Assembly: GCF_017255185.1 (NCBI RefSeq)
Contig: NZ_JAFKCZ010000006.1
Location: 62,001 to 126,000, forward strand
Direction: 5' to 3'
Origin: Parahaliea mediterranea
GTDB lineage: Bacteria; Pseudomonadota; Gammaproteobacteria; Pseudomonadales; Halieaceae
Length of the DNA stretch: 64,000 nucleotides
A model generated the notes under the pieces. The model worked only from the letters and a program-made list of their open reading frames with translations. It did no database searches and had not been told where the DNA came from. Made by a program: the position numbers and the translations under genes. Positions 1 through 7,433 of the stretch are shown here, piece by piece (position 1 is the first letter of the stretch; every line of letters starts with the position of its first letter).

Positions 1-1549
1 CCTTGACGATCTGGATGCGCTGCAAGGGCATGCCCGGGCTATCCGCGGTGCCGGCGTCTTGCTGCGCCACCACCAGGAAGGACGGCCCGGTATCCTCTGC
101 GGGCGGTACCGACAGCTCGCCGCCCATCGGCACGCCGCCGGCGTAGGCCCGCTCGACGCGATCCGCCTGCTGGCACAGGTCACCGGGGTAGTCCCAGCCG
201 GCGAAGAAGCGGGTGACGATGCGCGGCCCGCTGGTACCGTAGGCCTCGCGGCGGCGCATCGCCCGGAACAAGGCGTCGCGGCTGTTCTCCTCCGCCCACA
301 GCACCGCCAGGCCGCCCGGGTTGTACTCCAGCTTGTCCGGGAGCCCTGGAGGAATTTCCCTGGCGGCGGGCACTCCGGCACCGCCGTGGCCGAGGAAGCG
401 GTCCTCTTCGGCCGCCCCCGGCGCGCCCAGGTGGGTGTCGGTGCTGGCGACAAAGCCCTGCTGGTAGGGATTGACGCCCAGCTCGCGCTGCAACTGCAGG
501 CCATCGGCCAGCACCCGCCGCAGGAAACCGGTATCGGGCCGCGGCGGGTTGTCGAAGCCTGAAATGTTGTCCACCGGCTGCTGTTCGAAAGCGCACAGCT
601 CGTCCTGGGTCACGCCGGCCTGGTAGTAGCACTCCGACGCGCCCTTGTGCTGCATGATTTCCGCCAGCGGCTCGAACTGCCGGCGCAGTCGCGCGTATTC
701 CACGCTCATTGGCGCGCCGTCGTCCTCGCGGCCGCTGTACATGTAACCGGCGCTCAAGTTGGCGTTGTGCGGAATCACCAGCGAATCGCAAGCGCCCTGC
801 GCCGAGTTGCACTGGCTGTCCAGCGACCCCCACAACTGAACCGCGGCGGGGCCGTCGATGAAGCTGATCGGCAACGCGGGCACCTCGGCATTGCGGAACA
901 CCACATTGCGGTGCAAATTGCCACCGGAATCGGGCTCGCCGCCGGTCCACTCGTAACCGACAAAGGTGGTGAATTCACAGTCGGCGCTGCGATCGTAGTA
1001 GTCCTCGGCGGCGGCCTGCATTTCCCCCCACGGCCCGCGGGCTGCGGCCAGGCACAGGGCGTCGTCCTCGCCGCACAGGCCGAGGTGGGAGGCCTCTATC
1101 GCCGACATATAGTTGAACAGGTAAAACGCCGCCCGGGGCCAGTGGCGGTAAACCAGGCACTGCCAGGCGTTGTGCCCCTCGAGCTCGGGGTTGTTGCACA
1201 TGGCCACCTCGCCGATGAGTTCGGCGTGATCGGACACCATGGCGAAGTCCAGGGGCCGGCGCAGCTGCAGCGCGCGCATGCCCTCTCCCGCCTCGGTCCA
1301 GGGCTGGATCGGCAGCTCGGCGCCACGGGCGAACTGATAGGCCTGTTCCGGCGTGGTGCGCGTGCCCTGGGTGCTGGCGTCCAGGGAATAGCGCGTGTGC
1401 ACGTGCAGGTCGCCGAAAAACGGCTGTTTCAACGGCCGGTGGTCGGTGCAGGGCTGGCGCTGCTCGGTGTAGGCTTCGGTAGCGGCGGCGACCGGTGCGG
1501 TGAACAGCAAAGGGAGTATCGCGAGGAATGCGCTTGTTGCCGTCTTCAC
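1..1549 (-). CDS. DUF3604-family (PHP-like) exported protein, 3' end missing
   Basis: About 516 codons are present and the frame is still open at the left edge, so the C-terminus lies outside. The start is a GTG, chosen because AGGAG sits nine bases upstream and the first ~23 residues form a Sec-type signal peptide ending in AAA. The mature part carries GDLHVHT (about residues 46-52) and a later SDH (about 106-108), the histidine/aspartate metal-ligand pattern of the PHP-like fold. The overall sequence matches my memory of DUF3604 proteins, which are usually about 600 residues and have no agreed function; metal-dependent hydrolysis is an inference. It is transcribed divergently from the KstD-like gene across a 236-base gap in which I see no clear promoter. 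Confidence 0.8.
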   Translation of the reverse strand, partial: MKTATSAFLAILPLLFTAPVAAATEAYTEQRQPCTDHRPLKQPFFGDLHVHTRYSLDASTQGTRTTPEQAYQFARGAELPIQPWTEAGEGMRALQLRRPLDFAMVSDHAELIGEVAMCNNPELEGHNAWQCLVYRHWPRAAFYLFNYMSAIEASHLGLCGEDDALCLAAARGPWGEMQAAAEDYYDRSADCEFTTFVGYEWTGGEPDSGGNLHRNVVFRNAEVPALPISFIDGPAAVQLWGSLDSQCNSAQGACDSLVIPHNANLSAGYMYSGREDDGAPMSVEYARLRRQFEPLAEIMQHKGASECYYQAGVTQDELCAFEQQPVDNISGFDNPPRPDTGFLRRVLADGLQLQRELGVNPYQQGFVASTDTHLGAPGAAEEDRFLGHGGAGVPAAREIPPGLPDKLEYNPGGLAVLWAEENSRDALFRAMRRREAYGTSGPRIVTRFFAGWDYPGDLCQQADRVERAYAGGVPMGGELSVPPAEDTGPSFLVVAQQDAGTADSPGMPLQRIQIVK

Positions 1550-1762
1550 GCGGCCGGCTCCTTGTTGATCAAACTGAACACGGATCACCCCTTATTCATG
1601 TTGTTCGGCGGACATTAGGCGCGAAGTCCCGACAGGTCAACGCGGGAGGCCGCATTATTGAACTGCCCGTCAAATTGTTGGGCGCAGTGCGCACAAGCCG
1701 TATTCAGTCGCGCCGCGGCGTGTTTCCATTTTCAGCGACACACGCATAAAAAAGGACACGCC

Positions 1763-1789
1763 ATGCCGGCACTGGAGCAGCACCAATGA
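1763..1789 (+). other. possible 8-codon leader ORF coupled to the KstD-like gene
   Basis: An ATG preceded by AAAGGA at a good distance opens an eight-codon frame whose TGA overlaps the ATG of the flavoprotein gene (CAATGAG). The flavoprotein's own upstream sequence (GGAG ten bases before the ATG) is weaker. The arrangement would allow translational coupling, but a chance ORF this short cannot be excluded. Confidence 0.25.
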
Positions 1790-3492
1790 GCGCCGACCGC
1801 GAAATCGACTGGCTGGTGGCCGGCGCCGGTGCCGGCGGCATGACCGGCGCGGTGGTCGCCCACCAGCTCGGCGGCACGGCGCTGGTGGTGGAGAAGGAGC
1901 CAGTGTATGGCGGCACCACCGCAAAGTCCGGCGGCGTCGCCTGGATTCCGGGCAACCACCGGCTGCCGGAACTCGGTATCGACGACAGCCCGGAGGAAGG
2001 CTACCGCTACCTCAAGGGCCTGATCGGTGACAGCGTACCCGACGCGCGCCTGCGCGCCTACGCGGAGGGCGCGCCGTCGATGCTGCGCTTCATGATGGCC
2101 CACAGCCACGTGCACTACACCCCCCTGCCCGCCTACATGGATTACTACGAGGAGGTGCCCGGCTACAAATCCGGCGGGCGCTCCATGGACCCGGCGCCGC
2201 TGCACATCCGCCACCTGGGGCGGGCGGCGGCGAGCATGAGCCGCGACCACTACACCGGCTTGCTGCTGCCCTTCAATGTCTCGGTGGTGGAGGGCCGGCG
2301 ACTGCAGGAGATGGACCTGGGCGCCTACCTGCTCGGCGCCAAACTGGCGGCGCGCTACTACGCCGACCTGCCGGCGCGGCTGGCGCGTCGCGGCGACGAC
2401 CGCCTGACCCTGGGTCCGGCGCTGGTGGCCCGCCTGCGGCGCTCGCTGCTGGACCGGGACATTCCCCTGTGGCTCGACGCGCCGGTGACCGAACTGCTCA
2501 CCGAGGGCGGCCGGGTGTGCGGCGCGCGGGTGACGCACAAGGGAGAGAGCGTCACCGTAACAGCCCGCCGCGGCGTGCTGCTGTGCACCGGCGGCTTTGC
2601 CCGCAACGCCGCCTTGCGCCAGCGCTACCAGCCGCAGCCCTCCAGCGATCGCTGGACCGCCGCCGCCCCGGGTTCCACCGGCGACGGGATTCGCCTGGGT
2701 GAGCAGGTAAACGCGTCGCTGGGTTTCATGGGCAGCGCCTGGTGGTCGCCCACCTATATCCTGCCGGACGGGCGCAGCCTGGCGCTGATCTCCGGCAAAT
2801 CCAACCCCGGCTCGATCATGGTCAATCGCCAGGGCCGGCGCTTCGCCAACGAAGCCCAGCCCTACGAGGACCTGGTAAAGGCGCAGTACGCCAGCGAGGC
2901 CCGCGGCGAGGGCGCCATCCCCTGCTACCTGGTGTTCGACAGCCTGTTTCGCCAGCGCTATACCGCCGGACATATCAAACCGGCGAAAATCACCCCCGAC
3001 GACAAGCTGCCCGCCGACTATTTCACATCGGGGCTGCTTGCCCGGGCGGATACCCTGGGACAGTTGGCGGACAAGTTGGGCATCGACGCGGCCACGCTCG
3101 AGCGCACCGTACAGCGCTTTAACGAGCACGCCCGGCTCGGCGAGGACCCGGATTTCGGCCGCGGGCGCAGCCTGCACGATCGCTACTACGCCGACCCCAG
3201 GGTTGAGCCCAACCCCTCCCTGGCGCCGCTGGACCGCGGGCCCTTTTACGCCCTGCGCTGCGAACCCGGCGATCTGGACACCAAGGGCGGCCTGCTCTGC
3301 GACGAGCACGCGCGAGTGCTGGATGGCGACCGGCGTCCCATTGCTGGCCTGTATGCCGCGGGCAATGCCAGCGCCGCGGTAATGGGCGATACCTACCCCG
3401 GCGCCGGCTCCACCATCGGATCGGCGATGACCTTTGCCTATATCGCGGCCCGTCACGCCTTCAAGGAAACGGGCCAGGGAGGAACGCCATGA
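1786..3492 (+). CDS. KstD-like FAD-dependent 3-ketosteroid dehydrogenase family protein
   Basis: 568 residues, the normal size for 3-ketosteroid delta-1-dehydrogenases and related fumarate-reductase-type flavoproteins. The FAD-binding GAGAGG is at residues 13-18, followed by an acidic residue and the GGTTAKSGG stretch typical of the family. Near the C-terminus is TYPGAGSTIGSAMTF, matching the active-site tyrosine and FAD-contacting loop of KstD and delta-4(5-alpha) dehydrogenases. Members dehydrogenate ring A of 3-ketosteroids in the cytoplasm or at the inner membrane. Its stop overlaps the start of the KshA-like Rieske oxygenase by four bases (ATGA), so the two are co-translated. In known steroid catabolism KstD and KshA together open ring B. 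The exact substrate cannot be decided from sequence alone. Confidence 0.8.
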   Translation: MSADREIDWLVAGAGAGGMTGAVVAHQLGGTALVVEKEPVYGGTTAKSGGVAWIPGNHRLPELGIDDSPEEGYRYLKGLIGDSVPDARLRAYAEGAPSMLRFMMAHSHVHYTPLPAYMDYYEEVPGYKSGGRSMDPAPLHIRHLGRAAASMSRDHYTGLLLPFNVSVVEGRRLQEMDLGAYLLGAKLAARYYADLPARLARRGDDRLTLGPALVARLRRSLLDRDIPLWLDAPVTELLTEGGRVCGARVTHKGESVTVTARRGVLLCTGGFARNAALRQRYQPQPSSDRWTAAAPGSTGDGIRLGEQVNASLGFMGSAWWSPTYILPDGRSLALISGKSNPGSIMVNRQGRRFANEAQPYEDLVKAQYASEARGEGAIPCYLVFDSLFRQRYTAGHIKPAKITPDDKLPADYFTSGLLARADTLGQLADKLGIDAATLERTVQRFNEHARLGEDPDFGRGRSLHDRYYADPRVEPNPSLAPLDRGPFYALRCEPGDLDTKGGLLCDEHARVLDGDRRPIAGLYAAGNASAAVMGDTYPGAGSTIGSAMTFAYIAARHAFKETGQGGTP

Positions 3493-4529
3493 GCGAGTAC
3501 AAGTACGCCTTCCTGGAACCGGGCCACTACGCCCGCGGCTGGCATATCGTGCTGTTCTCCAGTGAACTGGCCCCCGGGGAGGTGAAGGCCCTGCACTACT
3601 TCGACCGCGAGTTCGTCGCCTGGCGCAGCGAGTCGGGGGCGGTGTCGGTACTCGATGCCTACTGTCCCCACCTGGGCGCCCACCTGGCCAGTGACGGCGG
3701 CCGCGTCAACGGCGAACGCATCGCCTGCCCCTTCCACGGCTGGTCCTTCGACCGCGCCGGACACTGCGTGGAAATCCCCTACGCCAGGAAAATCCCCGAA
3801 CGCGCCCGGCACGCGCTCAAAGGCTGGCCGGTAATGGAGCGCAACGGTTTCATCGCCCTGTGGTACAGCGAGGACGCCAGCGAGCCGCAAGACTACATTC
3901 CGGCGATCGAGGACTGGGGGCCGGCGGGCTGGGGCGACTGGCAGTTCCAGCGCTCGCGCATTCGCGCGCAACCCTGCGATGTGATCGAAAACATTGTCGA
4001 CATCGCCCACTTCCCCCATGTGCACGGGGGCAATGTGCGCGCCTTCGAAAACCGTTTCGGAGACGTTACGGTGACCCAGGTATCCAAGGTGCAGCGCGAT
4101 CCCGAGTCCGGCATGATCACCCCGCCGGGGCTGGACTTCAACCTGGTGGAAGCGCGCAACCAGGGCGCGGGCATGGAGGCGGACGCCTGGGGTGACGCCA
4201 CCTACCACGGCCCCTCGATCATGTACTACTACACCGAGTCACGCAGTCCGGAAATCAGTTTTAAAAGCTGGTGGGTGAATTACCACACGCCGGTCAATGA
4301 CCAGGAACTGGACCTGTGCTCGGCGGTCATCATGAGCAGCCTGGACGACACGGCGCTGCCGGAGGAGTTTACGCGGCTCTACCCTTCGGTAGCCCACGCG
4401 GCCTTTGGCCAGGATGTCGCCATCTGGCAGGACAAGGTGTACCGGGCCGACCCCATCCTCTGCGATGGCGATGGCCCGATCACCAAGTTGCGCCGCTGGT
4501 ACGAGCGCTTTTACCTGCCGATCGGGTGA
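3489..4529 (+). CDS. Rieske non-heme iron oxygenase, 3-ketosteroid 9-alpha-hydroxylase oxygenase (KshA)-like
   Basis: 346 residues. The Rieske [2Fe-2S] ligands are visible as CPH (Cys59, His61) and CPFHGW (Cys80, His83). The mononuclear iron site follows as Asp171, His174 and His179 in the DIAHFPHVHGG stretch, the arrangement found in KshA and related monooxygenase alpha subunits. Length and architecture fit the KshA/VanA type rather than the longer ring-hydroxylating dioxygenases. It overlaps the upstream KstD-like gene by four bases, which supports a joint role in steroid ring opening. No reductase (KshB) gene lies nearby, so electrons must come from elsewhere. Another hydrophobic substrate remains possible. 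Confidence 0.78.
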   Translation: MSEYKYAFLEPGHYARGWHIVLFSSELAPGEVKALHYFDREFVAWRSESGAVSVLDAYCPHLGAHLASDGGRVNGERIACPFHGWSFDRAGHCVEIPYARKIPERARHALKGWPVMERNGFIALWYSEDASEPQDYIPAIEDWGPAGWGDWQFQRSRIRAQPCDVIENIVDIAHFPHVHGGNVRAFENRFGDVTVTQVSKVQRDPESGMITPPGLDFNLVEARNQGAGMEADAWGDATYHGPSIMYYYTESRSPEISFKSWWVNYHTPVNDQELDLCSAVIMSSLDDTALPEEFTRLYPSVAHAAFGQDVAIWQDKVYRADPILCDGDGPITKLRRWYERFYLPIG

Positions 4530-4539
4530 ATAACCGCGA

Positions 4540-5010
4540 TCAGTGCGGGTGGCCGTGGTCGACTTCTTCGTCGGTGGCCGGGCGCACGTCCACAACCTGC
4601 ACGTCGAAGTGCAGCTCAACACCAGCCAGCGGGTGGTTGGCGTCGATGGTGACCTTGTCGCCATCGACCGCGGTGACCACGACGCGCTGCGCGCCACCGT
4701 CCTGGCCCTGCGCCTGGAAGGCCATACCGGGTTCGATGCTATCGACGCCCTGGAAGACCTCGCGGTCCACCTCCTGGATCAGTTGCGGCACCACTTCGCC
4801 GTAGGCATCCTCCGGCGGAACGGCCACGGTCAGCTCTGCGCCGGTGGATTTGCCCACCAGAGCGTTTTCCAGGCCGGGGATCAGGTTGCCCGCGCCGTGC
4901 AGGTACTTCAGAGGCTCGGCGCCAGCGGAATTCTCGATTTCGTTGCCCTCGGCATCGGAGAGCTTGTAGTGAAGGCTGACAACGGCGTTGTCGCCAATTA
5001 GCAGGGACAT
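4540..5010 (-). CDS. FKBP-type peptidyl-prolyl cis-trans isomerase, SlyD-like
   Basis: 156 residues starting at the ATG of MSLLIGDNAV, chosen because AGGAG lies just upstream; an in-frame extension by 31 residues is not family-like. The order is a split FKBP domain with the inserted flap region (EDAYGEVVPQ), then a short C-terminal acidic/histidine tail (EEVDHGHPH). This matches the SlyD/FkpB group of cytoplasmic prolyl isomerases with chaperone activity. E. coli SlyD has a much longer metal-binding tail. The gene converges on the KshA-like gene with a ten-base gap and is probably an independent housekeeping gene. Confidence 0.9.
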   Translation of the reverse strand: MSLLIGDNAVVSLHYKLSDAEGNEIENSAGAEPLKYLHGAGNLIPGLENALVGKSTGAELTVAVPPEDAYGEVVPQLIQEVDREVFQGVDSIEPGMAFQAQGQDGGAQRVVVTAVDGDKVTIDANHPLAGVELHFDVQVVDVRPATDEEVDHGHPH

Positions 5011-5149
5011 GATGTGCTCCTGTTTGGGACGGCCACGCCCGATGAGACGCGCCGGATGAATGATGCCCCGATAGGCCAGTGCAATGCGACTGACTGGAAA
5101 CACCGCCGGGGGGGACTACCCCGGCGGGTTCAGAGGTGGCGTGAGCCGA

Positions 5150-5356
5150 TCAGAGGACGACGATGTTCTCTGCTTGCGGGCCTTTTTGGCCCTGAGTCAC
5201 GGTGAACTCAACTTTCTGGCCTTCGACCAGGGTTTTGAAACCGGAACCGCTGATGGCGCTGAAGTGGGCGAACACATCGGGGCCGGAATCCTGTTCGATA
5301 AAGCCGAAGCCCTTGGTTTCGTTGAACCACTTGACCGTGCCAGTGCTGGTAGACAT
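5150..5356 (-). CDS. cold-shock domain protein (CspA family)
   Basis: 68 residues, a single cold-shock domain. The RNA-binding motifs KGFGFI (RNP1) and VFAHFSAI (RNP2) are intact, and the N-terminal GTVKWFN is canonical. Such proteins bind single-stranded RNA/DNA and melt mRNA secondary structure in the cytoplasm. AGGAAG precedes the ATG. A sigma-70 promoter about 180 bases upstream of the ATG predicts a roughly 150-base 5' leader, as in cspA-type genes whose long leader governs expression. Whether it is cold-induced or constitutive cannot be told. Confidence 0.95.
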   Translation of the reverse strand: MSTSTGTVKWFNETKGFGFIEQDSGPDVFAHFSAISGSGFKTLVEGQKVEFTVTQGQKGPQAENIVVL

Positions 5357-5512
5357 ATCTTACTTCCTGAATTTTCAACAGATTGGAAACACTCCCGGGG
5401 GAGCGATTTGGCTTGAGTTAGAGCGTTTACTTATGGTTTACAGGACGAGGTACTAACAGCGAGACTTCGGACAAGCAGGCATAAATAGCAGAAATAACTT
5501 GCAAGCCCCGCC

Positions 5513-5540
5513 AGTATAGGGCAGCAATCGGTGCCGTCAA
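5513..5540 (-). promoter_or_regulatory. sigma-70 promoter of the cold-shock gene
   Basis: On the minus strand TTGACG and TATACT are separated by 16 bases, a near-consensus housekeeping promoter. Transcription would start near 5506, giving a leader of about 150 bases before the cold-shock ATG. Confidence 0.75.
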
Positions 5541-5588
5541 TCGATTTTCAGTGGAATTTTACCGATCGCCGCCGCGGAGGCACCCCGA

Positions 5589-6053
5589 CTAGCCCGTCCT
5601 CCGCTCCCGATAAAGCGACTCGCAGTGCGTCTTGAGGTCGCGGGCGCAGCGGTTAAAGCCCTCTTCCACCGGGACCGCCAGGGTCGCCATCATCTCCTCC
5701 GCCCCGGGCCCGTCGAACTCGTCCACCGAGACATAGCTGCAGCGGTGCTCGCCCAGGGGAGTGATGGTCTGGGTGCGCACGGCGTGGATGGGGTCCCCCG
5801 GCCGGTTTTCCATACGCCAGGCCACCACCCGTTCCGGCTCGATCCGGCAAATGTACTCGACCTGCTCCTGCAACCCGAAACCCAGGTCCACCTGCATGCG
5901 GATGGGGGCATCCAGGGCCAGTTCGGCCTCGGCCACCGGGCAGAAACCGTTCCACTGGCCGTAACCGGCGAAATCCACCAGCACCTCCCACACCAGCGAG
6001 GCCGGCGCCTCGATGTCCACCGTGTCCGAACTCACCGTCTTGCCGCGTATCAT
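5589..6053 (-). CDS. SRPBCC (START/polyketide-cyclase-like) family protein
   Basis: 154 residues from the ATG of MIRGKTVSS, which has AAGGGAG eight bases upstream; a longer in-frame extension is low-complexity and rejected. The sequence has the SRPBCC pattern: an N-terminal beta strand with VDIEAPASLVWEVLVDF, a central glycine-rich strand pair, and a long C-terminal helix containing EEGFNRCARDLKTHCE. These proteins form a hydrophobic ligand cavity and may act as carriers or cyclases. No ligand can be assigned. It stands alone between the cold-shock gene and the AraC-type regulator. Confidence 0.8.
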   Translation of the reverse strand: MIRGKTVSSDTVDIEAPASLVWEVLVDFAGYGQWNGFCPVAEAELALDAPIRMQVDLGFGLQEQVEYICRIEPERVVAWRMENRPGDPIHAVRTQTITPLGEHRCSYVSVDEFDGPGAEEMMATLAVPVEEGFNRCARDLKTHCESLYRERRTG

Positions 6054-6250
6054 GGCCTGTCTCCCTTGCCGATTTTGGCCAAGTCTGGCCCCGGGCGGCG
6101 CGGCGGTAAAGCGGGCGCGACCGCCGCCGCGGCGCCACACCCGGCTGGTTGAACTATCCGCACCGAAAACCCCGGCAACGCCCCTCCCCCTGTCGCCGCC
6201 AGGCGCGAAAAGCCATACTCCGGCCCCTTGTAAATCAAGGGATCAATGCC

Positions 6251-6376
6251 ATGAAAACATGCTTTGCCCGCGCGGCCAGCGCCCTCGCCCTCACACTCTC
6301 CCTGGCCGCCCCCGCGCTCGGGGCGAGCAGCCATGCCACTGGTGAAAAGCGCGGCGAAAAGAGCCCGGGTCGCTGA
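6251..6376 (+). pseudogene. truncated secreted-protein start (signal peptide only)
   Basis: A 41-codon frame begins with an ATG preceded by AAGG. Its first 25 residues form a convincing Sec signal peptide (MKT..., a hydrophobic core, then PALGA). The following 16 residues are low-complexity and lie antisense to the 3' end of the AraC-type gene. This looks like the 5' end of a secreted-protein gene cut off by a rearrangement whose junction is near the end of the regulator gene. It could also be a chance frame in GC-rich DNA. Confidence 0.35.
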
Positions 6377-7292
6377 AACCGAGCCGCGCCGCCACCTGGG
6401 TCACCGACAGGTCGCCCCGCGCCAGCAAGCGCGCAGCCATTTCCGACAGGCACTGCTCCCGCAGCTGCCGATAGCCACTGCCCTCGTCCCGCAGGCGCCC
6501 GCGCAGGGTGGACAGGGGAATCTCCAGGATGTCCGCCAGCCGGGCCTGGGTCGGCGGGCCCTCGCCCCGCTCCAGCGCCGCCACCATCAGCGCGCATACC
6601 TGCGCGCCCAGGTCGCTCACGCGCAGGCCGAACACCGCGCAGGGAAACAGCTCGAAAAACGTGTCGAACTCGGCGCGCCCGCGCACGCAGGGCCAGTCCA
6701 GCACCGCCGGATCAAACTCCAGGGAATAGCGCTCGCCGCCGGCCAGCACCGGTGCCCGGAACAGCTTCAGGAAAGGCAACACGTCGTCGCGCTGAATGGG
6801 CCCGATGCAGACCCGGGACAGGGGCAGCTCGCGCCCCGCCAGCCACTGCAACAACTGGCGGAAGGCAAACAGGCCGGTAATGTCCACCAGGCTGCTGGCG
6901 GTGGTGGTTTCCAGGCGCAGGGAGTCCAGCTGCAGGGAGACCGCGTCGCCGGCGCGGGTTAGGGTCAGGACCCCGGCGCGCGGGTACAGCACCGCGCTGT
7001 AGCGCGCGCACAGGTCGATCGCGCCGCGTACATCCGCGGCGCTCATGGCGCAGCGGCACATCATCTCCACCGCGTCCCGGGCCATCGGCTCGCGGCCCGA
7101 TTCGCCGGCCACCTGCCGCTCCAGTAACTGCACCACTTCCAGGTACCAGCGGGTGAACTCGCCAAGATTGCGCGGGTTGCGCAACGGCACGGACACCCGG
7201 TAGCGGGCCAGCTCCCGCTCCAGCAGGGCCACCAGGGGTGAAAACGAGGACTGTACGGACGCGAGTTCCCGCGCTCCCGAATGCTCCGGCAT
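6291..7292 (-). CDS. AraC-family transcriptional regulator
   Basis: 333 residues from the ATG at 7292, which has GGAAGG just upstream; an upstream in-frame start at 7352 would run into the operator-like repeats. The N-terminal ~230 residues resemble the OruR-type ligand-binding region (PF12625-like). The C-terminal ~90 residues hold the double helix-turn-helix, with LADILEIPLSTLRGRL and AARLGFSDPGSFRRAFHQWHG. Such regulators bind DNA as dimers and activate a neighbouring catabolic gene in response to a hydrophobic effector. It is divergent from the Baeyer-Villiger monooxygenase, the likely target. The last residues (RARGRPGRV) replace the usual family ending, consistent with a junction next to the truncated signal-peptide ORF. 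Confidence 0.88.
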   Translation of the reverse strand: MPEHSGARELASVQSSFSPLVALLERELARYRVSVPLRNPRNLGEFTRWYLEVVQLLERQVAGESGREPMARDAVEMMCRCAMSAADVRGAIDLCARYSAVLYPRAGVLTLTRAGDAVSLQLDSLRLETTTASSLVDITGLFAFRQLLQWLAGRELPLSRVCIGPIQRDDVLPFLKLFRAPVLAGGERYSLEFDPAVLDWPCVRGRAEFDTFFELFPCAVFGLRVSDLGAQVCALMVAALERGEGPPTQARLADILEIPLSTLRGRLRDEGSGYRQLREQCLSEMAARLLARGDLSVTQVAARLGFSDPGSFRRAFHQWHGCSPRARGRPGRV

Positions 7293-7337
7293 CGGCCCTT
7301 CCGCAAAACTTTCGAACCCGCAGCTTATCATGCAGCC

Positions 7338-7364
7338 TGACATTTTTGTCATGGTTTTATGTCA
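7338..7364 (+). promoter_or_regulatory. operator-like repeats between the AraC-type gene and the monooxygenase
   Basis: A perfect inverted repeat TGACA-TTTT-TGTCA (7338-7351) is followed by a third TGTCA at 7360-7364, 13 bases downstream of the previous half-site. A TATGCT -10-like box lies at 7372-7377. This places the sites where an AraC-type activator overlapping the -35 region would bind. The binding protein is inferred from position. Confidence 0.5.
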
Positions 7365-7433
7365 CTTAAGTTATGCTTTGACGGCGCGACCCAGGCTAAG
7401 CTGGAGCCATTGCAAACACGGAGCACAAGCGAC

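Noticed and set aside
1732-3456. 574-codon minus-strand frame opposite the KstD-like gene
   Set aside because: It is a GC-rich antisense shadow with no family features.
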